NCBI GenBank assembly: GCA_022385755.1
Contig: MU278355.1
Span: forward strand, 562,974 to 626,973
Length of the DNA stretch: 64,000 bases
Direction of reading: 5' to 3'
Source: Trametopsis cervina
Lineage: Eukaryota > Basidiomycota > Agaricomycetes > Polyporales > Irpicaceae
Numbering within the stretch: position 1 is the stretch's first letter; each line of letters begins with the position of its first letter. This document shows, piece after piece, positions 29,144-41,159 of the stretch. The notes under the pieces were generated by a model that was not told where the DNA came from, ran no database searches, and saw only the letters and a list, made by a program, of their open reading frames with translations. The position numbers and the translations under genes were made by a program.

Positions 29144-30997
29144 ATGTTGCACAGCTCATCCCTACCAAGGTGGACTCGATATGTAAGACCTCTGAGCCGC
29201 GGAATCACCTCCACTGCACGGAAAGGTGCTGTCGCCGCTCCCTCTCGCACCAAGCAAGCGGGTGCGAGTATCGAGGATGCGTTCAACTTCGATCAGGCTC
29301 GCCCAACTCTCCCACAGATGTACGCGGACTTGAAGAAAGAGATCGCTTCGAGACATGGTGCAGAGAAGATTGTTGAGAGTTGGAGGAGCGTCTTGAAGGA
29401 GCTGGACGGTGGAATGGAGGAAATAGCCACTCGAGGATCTGATGTGAGTATTGTAACTTCACCTGACCTATGTACACTTGACGTGTGTGAATGAATTATT
29501 GATCACATTGCGGTTGGGTAGAATGTGCCTCAGGTTGACTACCAGAGCTTCGTAAATGGGCTCTCGAAGGCGGAGGTGGATTCAATCAAGCGGGCTGGTG
29601 TCGTCGTCGTCAAAGGTGGCATCCCAAAGGAGGAAGCCCTCCGCTGGAAACAGGAAGTTCGGGACTACGCTGCTTTGAACAAGGAATACTTGAAAGGTAG
29701 GCTATTTCCTGAGTCCAAGAAAGCACGTGTTGACGTGTAGTCAAACAGGTTCCCCAGCCGACAATATCGTCTTCTACGAGATTTACAACTCTCACGCCCA
29801 ACTTGCCGCGCGCTCGCACCCCGCGGTTCTCAATACTCAACGCACCCTCCTTTCTCTCTGGCACACTCGTGGTGCAGCAGACGCACAGGTCTCCGTCACT
29901 ACGCCTATCTCTTACTTCGACCGTCTTCGTATCCGACCACCCGGGCCCAGTGCATTCGTGCTTGGGTGTCATGTAGACGGAGGATGCCTCGAGCGCTGGG
30001 AGGATGAAGGGTATAGGAAGTGTTTTGAAGCGGTGTTCAAGGGGAACGACGAGTGGAAGGATAAGGACTGGCTGTTCGATGTTGGGTTGAGGGTGGACGC
30101 CAATATGGATCTACACGGTGCACCGTAAGTTTGTGCGATCATTAACTTACGGCCCTTGAGCTGCCAAATACTTACGGGCCTCCTATATCATTCAGGAGCC
30201 AATGCTCAGTATTGCGTCCCTGGCAGGGCTGGACATCCATTTCCTCCACGGGACCGAATGAAGGCACGCTGCGCGTCCTGCCATCGCTTAACAACGCGGC
30301 CGCGTATCTTATTCTCCGTCCCTTCTTCCGTCTTCGATCTGAGGCTGCGCGCCGTGTGGGTGAGAGCCCTGAGAGTATTCCGCTCGGCTTCAACGACTGG
30401 GAGCTCAATCTGGACGGAACGGAGTTCCCAGGGTCAGAAACTAAGGCTCAAGTATTGACCGAGTGGACACACCCCCATCTCAGGTTGCAGAAGTCAGTCG
30501 TCAGTGTGCCGAAAGTGGAGCCTGGCGACCAGGTTTACTGTAAGTGAATGATGACTTTGGGTTTCGGTGTGCATCGGTGCAATACTTACTTGGTGTGTTC
30601 TTGTTTCACAGGGCATTGTGACCTCGTGCATGCTGTTGAATCGGAACACCACGGACCAGGAGACTCCAGCGTGTTTTACATCCCAGCCGTCCCAATGACT
30701 GTCAGAAAGTGAGTCTCCCTCGCCCTCATCGGGTCGACGACCGACATACTCACTCCTCTGGCCATCAGCGGCGGCTACCTCCGTGCACAACGTCTCACGC
30801 TCGAACAGGGCCTCCCCCCTCCTGACTTTGCTGGAGCTGAGGGCGAGGCAAGGTTTGCAGGGCGGCCAACGCTGGCGGACGTGGAGAAGATGAGCGTCGA
30901 GGCCAGGCGCGTGTTCGGCGTTGAACCTTACGAGACGGACAAGCTACAGGGAGGACCTAAGGCTGCCGTCGAGCAGGCAAACCTGATCATATTCTAA
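29144..30997 (+). CDS. DUF1479 (YbiU-like) Fe(II)/2-oxoglutarate oxygenase-type protein
   Basis: Six exons (29144-29442, 29522-29696, 29749-30124, 30196-30539, 30612-30708, 30769-30997) join in frame. The first 30 residues are basic and Ser/Arg-rich (TRYVRPLSRGITSTARK), a likely mitochondrial targeting signal. The DUF1479 blocks follow: DYQSFVNGLSKAEVDSIKRA, PADNIVFYEIYNSHAQLAAR, GCHVDGGCLERWEDEGYRKC and VLRPWQGWTSISSTGPNEGT. The tail part has WHCDLVHAVESEHHGPGDSS and YIPAVPMT. HVD and the later VHAVE fit the HxD...H iron triad of the cupin-fold oxygenases to which YbiU belongs, so metal-dependent oxygenase activity is likely; the substrate is unknown. All three metal positions look intact. 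Confidence 0.88.
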
Positions 30998-31309
30998 ATG
31001 TGTAAGTCGTTCTGGTCATGGTCTGTGCGGTATCTCCTGGGGATGTGCGATGTGTAGATATCTACGTGTAAAGAATATCATATGGATGTTTGGACTGTCA
31101 GGCAAAACTGACTTGCGCTTCTGAATGCGTCCAGTTTGCACACAAGGCTGGATGGATTGCGGTTCCCTATACATTTTACACGGTTTGTTTGCTATGAGTT
31201 ACATCTTTATTGTATAGCTACAGTTCGCTACCTCTATGGCTGCTATCCAACCACGCGCAGCAATATACGTACAGTGCTGGCTTTCGCTATAAATTCACGA
31301 CTGCGAACA
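30998..31309. other. convergent 3' flanks
   Basis: About 310 A/T-rich bases between the stops of the DUF1479 gene (+) and ELP1 (-). Nothing else is seen. Confidence 0.5.
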
Positions 31310-34300
31310 TCAAACTTCGACTGTCGCAGGTTTTCTCACCTCACCTATCCTCTTTCCCAAGCTCTCCTTGCCTACATCCGGGCGTGCAACTTTCTCCAGA
31401 GGGTCAATCTTCTTCTGCCTCTCGTACTCTGCCATGCGGGTAGCCCAACCTTCTGGCGTCGTCTCTGCCCCGTCCTCGGGGTCTTGTGGTTTGGCCCATA
31501 CTTCTTCTATAGCACGCTGGAGCTCTTCCTGGAAAGACGCCACCTCGCCTTGGAGCGAGAGCCCTTCATCGTGATGTTCAGGGGAGAGTTGGAACAGGTG
31601 GGGAATGAGATTAGCAGCATCGGCTGGTTGAACATGCCATTAATGTTATTATATCATAGAGTAATATGTGGAATTACGAACCTTGGGTTGAGTTGAATCT
31701 GATGACGAGTTTCGAAAGGGACCGAAGAAGATATTCTTCCTCGTCAACAGTACCCTTTCGTCCTGACCCAACTTTGCGTTCTAATTTTCTCTTGGATCGC
31801 GACGAGCGCCTAGAATGATGGAAATAAGCTCTGCACCTATACCGAAGCAACCAACTCACTTGGACGAAGCTTTTGACGTAGCGGAGGCAGCTACGGTATA
31901 GCGTGTAAATGCGGTCGGAGCCATCGACACATCCGTCATCACATCCACGTTGTGCAGATCAGCGTCTTCCGCTCCGTAGAAGACATCTACAACATAGTCA
32001 GCAGGAGCTAACAAGCCAGCAGTATATATATATACCTGGCTCTTCTACCTTCTTGACCCGAAGCTCCCTGACACGCGTGACCTGCTTTCTGAGCTGTTCA
32101 CGCATCTCACTAAGATCCTCGGCGATTTGTGCGCGGCTTTCTAATGCTCCTGGATGTACAATCTCTTCAAGGAGGTCGGGATGAGCGTGAAGAGTAATCT
32201 ATGAGGAGGGTCAACCAAGGGTCATGCGCTGACATTGGCCGCTCGCTTACTACACGGCGGGCTTCCGAGAATAGATTTCCTTGTACGAGAGCGATAACGG
32301 CTTCCCGAACATCTTTGGCATAGTCCAAGAGTGTCCGGGCGGCCTCCGGGTACCTCTTCTTTGATGTAAGGTCCTCTATGCAAAGAATAGATCAAGTCAG
32401 CACTGTATAGAGTGGTTTCCTGATATTTTCCGGGATCACCTGCTACTCGATATGCTATGGCTGTGATGTCTTCTGCCGGGATATTCCGCTGCAATGCGAG
32501 ATCGAACAGATTCTGCCAGTCTAGTGATTTCTCGTATGCCAGCATAGCCTTTGTGTACTGCTCTCCATCCCTGTAAACTACCAGCATCGTAAGATACGGG
32601 TCCTTCTTGATTTAAACGGTAAACCATCCACATACCGAAAGCAGCGTCTCGGAATTCTCTCCTTTCGAACAGCCAGTCGCCGTACAAACCCAAAACAGTC
32701 TATGAGAATATAAGGGAAGTTGCAAAGCGAGAAGCGGTGTGGGGTCAGACATACATGGTAATGTTCGGTATCTTTCCATATCGAAAGAGCGGAATCATAC
32801 AACTGATGTTTCTCAACGTAAGAGAACGCTTCCTCAAGGTGATCGGCACCTACGATCGGAAGTCAGTATGATGTAATAGGGGTTCTAGAATGCACACACT
32901 TACCGGCTAGGCTCAGGTTGTGGAGTGCTTTAGGGTAGCGTCTTAGGTGGTCGTCAATCTTGAACCTCTGGTAGAACGTCTCCAGCGCACGAAGTTCACG
33001 GAGGAACGGTAAATATTCCCTCGGGTCCTGCCATCGCCATCTCAGTATCTGTTCATGGTACAGATAGTCTAAGAAACACACCTTCTGCGCATGTTGAGCT
33101 ACCATCAGTACCAGAGAGAAATCATACATTCCAAGAGCAGTATCGAAGAGGCGATCAGCATCAACGAGGAAAATGATATACTTCACGGCTTCTTCCACTA
33201 GTTGCGGCTCCGTTTCTATCCAGAAGGAAATGCGGGTCAACATACCTACGCTCCATGCAGATTCCCGTAGTAGATTAACATACCCCTGAGAAACAGCAGC
33301 GATGCCAGACCTGCTTCGTGATCGGAAGGTCGCTTCATTATATGCGCTGTTAGAATCGAGTTGATGTATTGCTTGACGTCTTTCTTTTCCAGTACCGCTC
33401 GAACACCGTCACATAGGTCGTTAACGGTGTCGTCAGGTAATGTGCCTTGTCTGGAAATTAAGTCAGTAAACATACACGTGACAATCACACTTGCAAAATA
33501 CTCACCCAACACTAGTGAGGAATAGATTGATATAGTCAACGTCGTCAACTTGCTCCAAGAATTGCTGTAAGTGACCAGTAAATGTAGCTTTGTCATGTTC
33601 CAAAAAAACGTTTAGGTCAACACGATGTCGCCGGCATGCGGAGAACGCCTTCGCGTAATTGCCACTACGAATATCTCAGTATCTTCATACTCGTGACGTA
33701 ATGCAGATGCCGTCACCTTTGAATGTCTTGCTTGACGATCTTCATTACCAGAGGTCGAGGATTGATGGTCTCTAAATTGCCTCTCGGCATCTGCAAGACA
33801 AGGCTCATTGTGCTAGGGACTGCAGTGACAATTCTTGATCCACGTTCAACTCTTCTGGTCTCCCATTCAGGCTGGGAGCTGGTAGCATCCGCGGCGAGTT
33901 TCTCAAGCCAATCAGCCACAGCTTCGACAGGTGCAAAATGAGCCATGTGGGCAGTTGAAGTCCAAATAACAAAACCAGAAGCGACTTTGAAAGAGTTGAC
34001 ATTGGACGCGACGAGCTGCGATGAATTATGCTCATCGGCAACATAAAGGTGCGCCGAGCCTGTCAGACCAATGAACAGCCCCGGAGATTCCAAATGCTCT
34101 GAGTATGGACAAAATTCCTTGAAACTTGACGCAGGCAGTGTAGCCTTCTTCAGCTTGTCAACTTGAAGCAGGGATTAATGCGCAATATATCAGTACAGCC
34201 TATCATAAATATACGAGCATCGGCGTACCTGAGAACAACTGGCCATCAGGGGATTGCCACCAAATTTGATTGGATGAAGGCACGATTCTACCGCTTCGAT

Positions 34301-36532
34301 GCGGCAAGTCAATGATGACAGGTTCGCTGATCTTCTCGTTTGCTGCCTCAGCAAAGATGATAAAGTCTTTCGCGTTGTGCGCTCGGCCGCAACCCAAGAC
34401 GCTAAACCTGACGGATCCACGGCTGTCGTCACTACTAGATTCCTCAGCAAACACCGCGATTTGGCGGTATTCGGCGGATCCTTCAGGGAAGCTGTTGTCG
34501 ATGGTAACGAAACCCGCCCATAGTTTCAAGGGATCCATAACCTTTCCGTGACCCGGTCCGAGCCGCGTTCGTAGGTCAACTACTTCCACGTATCCTGACT
34601 CCCACAGCTGTGCAAGAACATCTCGTGATGGAGAGAAAGATATATGGACGGGAAGACGAGACTGTTGACGTGGCGCGGATGGGGGCGGTGGATTGAGCGG
34701 TAGTTGTTGTGAAGACATTGGTGGGGGAATGTTTTGTGTTCTGAATGGTGTCAGAAGAATGGAAGCTGCCCAGAACCACTTGGTTAGTCAGGGGTTAGCG
34801 TCGGGGGTGAGACAGCGTAGCGCACCGCCATCTACTACGGCAACTGTCCCGGAGTCATTGGGCAGCTGACTACTGGACGCGAACGTATTCCAAAAGTACT
34901 TTCTGCGTATAACGGAGGCTGACAATAGAGTTTAATAGTTGTGCGAATGCTGCAGCTGAGCTACCTCACCTGGGGTAGTAAGGAATATTGTGCTAGGCTC
35001 TTCAGGGTGCCATGACACAGATGTAAAGCGGGCAGGATGTCCATCAGGTGAAAAGTTTGGGGCCAATATTTCGTGCTTGAGATACCTTGCTTGGTACGTC
35101 AATCCAGCACTTCATCCTATGCATGGAAGGCCAGATCAGAAAAGCGTACTCACCAATGGTAGTTCCCTATCGTCCATAATTGAACTATGTGGATAGCGTA
35201 AATGGACGGTGTGGGACAGATTCGTGAAGAGCTGAAACTACGTACCGACATCTCCGGAGTCTTTCTCTAGCCACAGAGCGAGAATGTTCGAGTCTGCACT
35301 CCATGCAGCCTCTTTAGCCCTGTAAGCCCACTGTCGGACGCCAGTTCCTTCAGAAAGGCTAGCTTCGGCGGCAGCTAGGTTCTCGATGCTGAAGTCCAGC
35401 CGTCTAAGCCCGTTCCGTTCGAACATGACAACATCATGGCGGCCAGACCTCCCTTCACCCCCGCCAGGGAAGCCATATCTCTGAGTACTGACAATCCAGT
35501 TACCTGAAGGTCTCCAAGCGACCGTATGCTCCATCCCTGGTGTCGGCTCAGATGTACTCTGAAGAATGCCGGTATGCGAGTACACCCTGAGAGTTCGTGC
35601 GCTTCCCTCGTTTATGGAGATGGACGAGACAACAAAATAGGCACCATCTCCACGCCAGCTGATTCGAGGCAATCCGTCATCGTCCGGGCTATGTCCTACA
35701 ATGGAAGGCTTGGGAGCTTGAGCAGCGGCTTTACCTAACGAACCATGGAACTGGGTCTGCTTCGAGCCCCAGCCAACATTAATGGGTGCCTCTGCTTCAA
35801 AGTGAGAGGAGATTATGCTGAGAAGTCAGGTTGGCTTACCTTCTCCGAAATCTTCTCTATGGAGGTTATTCTCGCATACTACATCCATTGTGGATGTCAT
35901 AACAATCAGTTTATCATCGCCTGATGGGAGTTTAGCTTCCTGTGCACATTGTAGCGGCGCCGGGCAAACCTGTTACAAGGACAAGTAGAGAATCATCCGG
36001 GCTCCAACTTGCTGCTAGAATACCAGCGTCGATATTTCCAACAACATCGACCTTCTCTATTGAATGAGCATTGGCCAATGGAATGAGCAAGATACGTACG
36101 GTGACAGTTTCCTCATCCAAGGGCGCTGTGGCAATCTCGCCACCACGCATTACAAAGACGAGAGTCCTCGTGTCCAAAAGCAACTTGAAGGAGACTAGCT
36201 CGGGAGGTTTTCCGTATGGACTAGCCCAAGGATTTGACGCGATGTATGGTCCGAAGCGCGACTGCGTCACAAGAGGAAATTCCTTGCAATAGGACTGTCT
36301 GTTCATACGCTCGCTTTATCATGTTACAAAAATATGAACTTACATCTGTTAATTGTTCATCATCTCTATTGACCTTCCACACTTCCACTATAACGTCTGC
36401 ATCCGATTCGGAGGTTTGTCGAGCCGTTGCAGCATAAACAACGTTTTCATCAAGATCCAAGGTCACGGATACGACAGAAGAGTCATTCCGAATAAGAGTA
36501 TGAGTTGCGTGCAACAGAGAGAGATTGCGCAT
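31310..36532 (-). CDS. ELP1: Elongator complex subunit 1 (Elp1/Iki3/IKAP)
   Basis: A gene of about 5.2 kb with many short introns. Elp1 scaffolds Elongator, which adds cm5 groups to wobble uridines of tRNA. The N-terminus [14 protein letters not shown] begins the WD40 propellers; typical blocks are [55 protein letters not shown] and [20 protein letters not shown]. The second propeller covers 34700-33700. The helical TPR part follows ([38 protein letters not shown]). Near the end comes the basic patch [17 protein letters not shown], corresponding to the tRNA-binding region known in yeast Elp1, then [13 protein letters not shown] and a helical tail ending at 31312. The start at 36532 matches the family. 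Internal ATG codons such as that at 34718 lie in mid-propeller and are not starts. Confidence 0.93.
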
Positions 36533-36989
36533 TGCAGAGACGATTAAGCTCGAAGGTTGATGACCGCCACTCCAGCCCAATGGTGACTGAGGGATGCTGC
36601 GCTAGAATAGACTCATTGTTATATGTTATCTTACAAGACAGAAAGAAATAGCTACCTGCTTGATCGAAGCCTACGGCACCGTAATGGTCACAGCGATGAC
36701 CGGTGGCGAAGATGCAGTATGATGCGCATGCAGGTTAGAATTTTCAGCTGTAACTACATCGGCGTCTATCACCACACTTTACATCTAAGCGCTCATGGCC
36801 ACAGACTTCGTGGCTGCTGGTGTAATTTGAAGTGAACATCAGTGCACCTAGTATTTGCAAACCAAGGCTTTAAAAGCCTTATTACGCACTGTATGGAAAG
36901 ATATACGAGGAGACAAGGACAGGATATAAACATTAGACTAACATACACGTACAGTACACACTGTGAGAGGAACCATCCGAGGTGAGGTT
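36533..36989. other. intergenic: ELP1 upstream / CWC15 3' flank
   Basis: About 450 bases between two minus-strand genes. No gene seen; A/T-rich near 36880-36960. Confidence 0.45.
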
Positions 36990-38026
36990 TCACTGATCAC
37001 ATTATGAGAGTCTGAACACCCGTTCAAAGTGTTTCAAGCATACCTTAATGAATTTTGCCATAAATTTCCTATGCATACCCGTCAATCTCAATGTCACCCT
37101 GACAACAGATACCCGACGTACTTATGGAATTCTGTTCGTAGCAAATCATTGACGAACTGGCCCGACTTGTCCTTGTCCCTTGAGCTCATTGCCTGGTTCT
37201 TGAAGATCAAATCTACAGAGACGAGTTTAATGAGTTCCTATAACCCCACGACGCCCGTCCTCACCGTCGTCCCACCGTCGCTTGACAGCAAATGTGCCCG
37301 GGACAGTGGTGTTCACACCATTCGGAGTCTGACCCAAAGCTGCAGCAAGGTTCAACAGAGGGTTTGCTGTGGCAATTTCAGCCTCTCGCTGCGCTGCTGA
37401 AGTTGCTGACTCTTCACGCTCCTGGCGCTCTTTCTCCTCTGCTCGTTCACGCTTGATCTTCTCCAATTCTCGCAGTAATTCTGCGGACTCATCTTCATCA
37501 TCTTCGTCATCTTCGTCTTCGTCATCCTCACTATTGCGGGAGAAGTCAATATACAGCCTGCGAATGTGTAGGGTGACACTTACTCGTTACTTGCCTCCTT
37601 GTCCTCTCGCTTCTCATCATCGTTCTCAACCTTCCCGTCGTCACCATCATCGTCCTTGTCCAGTTCTAGTGCCTCTTGTAGAAGCTTCCTACGCTTATTC
37701 TGTTCATCATCTGCTGGCGTTGCAGTTCCATTCTCAATAGCGTGTGCGGGCCTGCCTTCCGCCTTCCTCTTTTTCTCTCTTGCTTCTGCCTCGGCAGCCA
37801 ACAGCTCAGTCCGAAGATCCCTTTTAGACACCTCAGCTGTGGAAGTTTGTCCTGGCTGTCTGTACTCATGATAAGCCACAATAGAGGCGCGGGGTTACGA
37901 GGGAAACACATACCGGAATTTGAGCTTTGTGTGAGCAGCCATATCTCTCACAGAGAACTGGCGGGACCCTCCCTTCACATCTTTCGCCTGGGCCGGGTCC
38001 CATGTTGGTCTGTGAGCTGTCGACAT
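36990..38026 (-). CDS. CWC15: spliceosome component Cwc15/Cwf15
   Basis: Cwc15 is a member of the Prp19/Cdc5 (NineTeen-related) complex in the active spliceosome. The N-terminus MSTAHRPTWDPAQAKDV followed by RQFSVRDMAAHTKLKFR is the family hallmark. Then come KRDLRTELLAAEAEAREKKR, a long acidic part (DDGDDGKVENDDEKRED, and a run of Asp/Glu), a helix with KIKRERAEEKERQEREE, and the conserved end: FAVKRRWDDG, DLIFKNQA, NDLLRTEFHKKFMAKFIK. The C-terminal Lys is followed by an intron whose acceptor CAG is directly followed by TGA (36992-36990), so the stop is the first codon of the last exon; reading on without splicing would add only a few residues. About five exons. The start at 38026 matches homologues. 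Confidence 0.92.
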
Positions 38027-38114
38027 TGTTGGACCTTTGCAGTATGGGCGACGTTTGTCGCAAGTAGGGAGCGGTTAATGTCAGTTCGACCAATGCGTGA
38101 CTTGAACGTAGAAC

Positions 38115-38157
38115 TTCGGTTCGCGCGATCGCGAACCGGTACGCGTCTCGAACCGAA
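38115..38157. repeat. clustered inverted repeats with CGAACCG core, upstream of CWC15
   Basis: CGGTTCGCG (38117-38125) and CGCGAACCG (38130-38138) form a perfect 9-base inverted repeat with a 4-base centre. TTCGGTTCG (38115-38123) and CGAACCGAA (38149-38157) form a second one. The heptamer CGAACCG thus occurs three times within 43 bases, about 90-130 bases before the CWC15 start. It may be a transcription-factor site; the factor is unknown. Confidence 0.55.
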
Positions 38158-38217
38158 CTCATTGCAATCAGTCATGGGTGAGAAACTCTCAGCCTAGAGC
38201 TCTGCTCGCAACTACCT

Positions 38218-38703
38218 CTACCCAAGCGCAATGAGGGCAGTATAGGTACTGTTGTCGCATTTATCAATGATTTCTGAACCTCGAGACTCAAATTTCTGCT
38301 GGCAGTTACGAGTTATGCATCTGTTGTCTTGATAGCGGGGTTCATACAACGCGCAATGCAAGGCATTTGGGTCGCTCAATACAGATGGAATACTCGATGG
38401 CCTCAATCGCAAGGTTGGCTGCTACTATGGATACGATGCACAATGTCCTCAAGCGATGAGAAACTCCTGATACAATTGGACATCATTACTTAGGCTACGA
38501 TTGGATCATCGCCATTAGTGTGCCAGGATGCCAGCAAAATGTCCATCTTCGGCGCCGCCCCAGGCTGTCGCCGATAGTGGAGTTAGCATCCCATCGAGGC
38601 AGACGAGCTATGCCGTGACACAAGATTGAAACAAATGGTAATTCAGACCTGTGTTGTGTTCGGCAGACAGAAGTAAAGCCGTGCGGCCAATAGTGAAGTT
38701 CAC
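38218..38703 (-). pseudogene. possible remnant of an ankyrin-repeat gene
   Basis: On the minus strand, pieces in different frames look like ankyrin repeat cores: GRTALLLSAEHNT (about 38690-38645), LTPLSATAWGGAEDGHFAGI (about 38588-38525) and DKCDNSTYTALIALG at the end of an open frame near 38218. Stops and frame changes separate them. Some breaks could be introns, but not all have splice sites. This is a weak resemblance judged by eye. Confidence 0.2.
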
Positions 38704-40266
38704 CGTGGATCACCTCTCGCTAAGCTCCTTATTCACCCTTACCGTTTTACCACGCAATTGACGCCGATTGTGACACTGAGCATCGTGCTCAGAGGACAGG
38801 CCACCGCATAGTCAACAAGAATTGAAGCGTCCGTTGGCAATTCTTCACGTCCGAATGAGTCTTTCGGCAGTTATTGTTAGGTAAGAATTGCGCAAGTCCG
38901 TCTTGCTATATTTTTGGCCATTTCTTGGGCTGAAAGTCCGTCCTAGTAAGCTAGCTGCGCTCCGTGCCTTCCACAAAAGTCGCGAGATCAAGCTTTGGGG
39001 GGACGTGGAGGAGACCAGAAAGCACAGAAGCTCACGGGTGGCAGGTTCTCATCCGGCTATTGTCCAGCATAGCACAAGCCCTCTTTTGTCGACATGTGGA
39101 ATGGTGAAGCCCTTCATCGCGCAGGGCAAGGTTTGAGCGGCTGCCTTGCATCGTAGTCAAGACGTATCTCACCCAAGCTATCGGCCGGATAACTATCATG
39201 TTCTCTTCATCAACTCCACAACAAAGGTAGTTCCGGCATTTACACTTCAGGAAGAGCGAACGCGGAGAGATGGATTGCTAACGGGTGGCAGCGCTACAAA
39301 GTACTCCGACTATCAGTGCCTGGGTCCATCATTAGATGGGCTTTGCCGGGTAGCCACTTCTCTGACTGGGTTGACAGAAAATATCCATCCCAAAGGCTGA
39401 GAAGATGCGAATCTACCGAGACGCCGCTTGACGGACCGTGGCCGCACATATACTTCATATGGCTTCTCCATCCCGGTTATTGTTCAAGAACATACCGTGC
39501 ATACTGAGTTGCGTGTGAGTTTAGGCCCCTTCTGCAGTTTGTGAGCTGGTGCGTTGCTGAGTGCTATGCTTCTTGTTGTAGGGGCTGTTACAGAAGCTGG
39601 ATGAATACCCCCACATCTATAGTTTTGTCAGATGAACATTGCCTCAACGATGTTCCTGGAATACAAGGTACTCCATATATTGTAGTTTCACGTGGAATCG
39701 TTAATTGTTGTCATTAAGGTGCCTGAGGAGTGGCATTATCAGTTGTCAACGCTCGTCCGTTGGTATGGGACCGCGGATCGCCATTATGACAAGACGTACG
39801 AACATGGTAGGATGTGCACGGCTCCTGTCGAGTTCTGCGGAAGAGCGTCTGTTATTGATGATGTGGCCGCCTTCACTGAACAGCAATGCATGACTCATTG
39901 CTGGCAGACCGGCGAGCAGTTCGTGCGTCCCTATCACCTATCATGGAACTGAAGGCTGGTTGAAATGACACGTATAGCCTACCCTGCGCTCTTACCACCG
40001 GGGCGAAATCATATAGCCTTAGGAAATTCCATGACACTAGAAGACTTGCCTAGTGCAGCACGCCAGCACTAAAGCTTGACCAGGATACTTGAAGGCGCAT
40101 GAACGATGCGACCAAGCAACGAGTCAACGGGATCTTGCGATACGATGGTCAATGGATTGGAACACTGCAAGGCGCGAAGAAGCTCCATTCATTTTTGCTT
40201 CCGATATGTATGTGTGAAGCATTACACAGCACTTGTGTTGATGGAGCAACCAAACAATCTGTTGTG

Positions 40267-41028
40267 TCATGAAGGTGCGATATCATCTGTCTTTACTTGT
40301 CCCAGTGGCTCCAGTAACCAGATCAACCTTGACGTTCCGAGGGAGTTGGCGACTTCAAGCACAGCAAGGGGTAACAATGTCAATCCCTGAGTGTTGTCCT
40401 TACGGAACCGTTGGCTCTCAATTGTCACCGCATAGCGATGAGGCGAAGCCAATACGGCGCTCGGCATTATCCCGCGCCTCGGCGCGCTTACGAGAACCCC
40501 CAGACGCCGCGATGGAAACCCCTCTGTTCTTGTCTCCTATTCGCCATTGCGGCTGCGACGATTTTGAAGTATTTGCATTCTTGGATGCAGATAATGGCTG
40601 TGTTTTGGTATCGTCGAACCAGGCTTCTGGCTTGTTGTGCTCGATAACAGGCTCGGGGTTCAATTCCGACATGGGAAGTTGGGAAATTCTGGACTAGCTT
40701 CAATTCTGGGGATGTGCTCCTGTCGTTCTGTGATTGTCTGCTAACGTCGCTCAGTCGTGAATGGATTGCAGGAAATATGATGCTGGACACCTTCGTTGGT
40801 CGACAGATGTGGCGGTTGCATACGAGATGCACTGGTGTATAAGCCCAATTTGGTAACGACGTCGAATCCGAAGAACGATTTTGGTTTCCGCCGAACCAAC
40901 ATCTCGCTGTCGACCACCATACAGAGACACCCTCCTTCAACCTCCTCTGGCAACAGAATAACATAGCGCTGACTCCTGGTTCTTGGGCTGTGACTTTTTG
41001 TGACTCGATCTCGTACCTTTGGCTGCAT
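40267..41028 (-). CDS. possible multi-exon hypothetical gene
   Basis: I recognise no family. Three minus-strand segments have codon use like real exons: from ATG 41028 with YVILLPEEVEGGCLCMVVDS and RRKPKSFFGFDVVTKLGLYT; then about 40672-40418 with NKPEAWFDDTKTQ and GSRKRAEARDNAERRIGFAS; then about 40390-40267 with LTLLPLAVLEVANSLG. Stops end the first two frames, so introns would be needed, and I cannot place them with certainty. The start would be only about 130 bases from the divergent sulfurase-like gene. It could be a decayed gene. Confidence 0.3.
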
Positions 41029-41069
41029 GTCGTCTGCCCCCTGATTTGGTCGGTGCTAAGATCAAAACG

Positions 41070-41076
41070 TATAAAG
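41070..41076 (+). promoter_or_regulatory. probable TATA box of the sulfurase-like gene
   Basis: TATAAAG lies about 90 bases upstream of the ATG at 41160 and is followed by a C/T-rich leader. Confidence 0.5.
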
Positions 41077-41159
41077 GTCTCCCGCAAGCCCGGCCACTAC
41101 CTCAGACAATCACTTGTCCTCGTTCCCTGTGTCTCCCTCAAGCATCTACCCTCAACAAT

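Larger units (their letters stand above)
38027..41159. other. gene-poor stretch of about 3.1 kb with coding-like fragments
   Basis: Contains the CWC15 promoter, possible ankyrin relics on the minus strand (38218-38703), plus-strand coding-like pieces between 38880 and 39955, and a possible minus-strand gene at 40267-41028. In the plus-strand part, FLEYK and PEEWHYQLSTLVRWYGTADR join in frame across a consensus intron at about 39670-39717, ending at a stop near 39952. The pieces upstream do not join into one clean frame. I recognise no family. Confidence 0.35.

Noticed and set aside
34203..34718. A separate gene starting at the ATG at 34718
   Set aside because: The frame is the second propeller of ELP1, and flanking exons continue the same protein on both sides.
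41019..41159. Upstream non-ATG extension of the sulfurase-like protein
   Set aside because: It would run through the TATA box; the first ATG at 41160 follows a C/T-rich leader.
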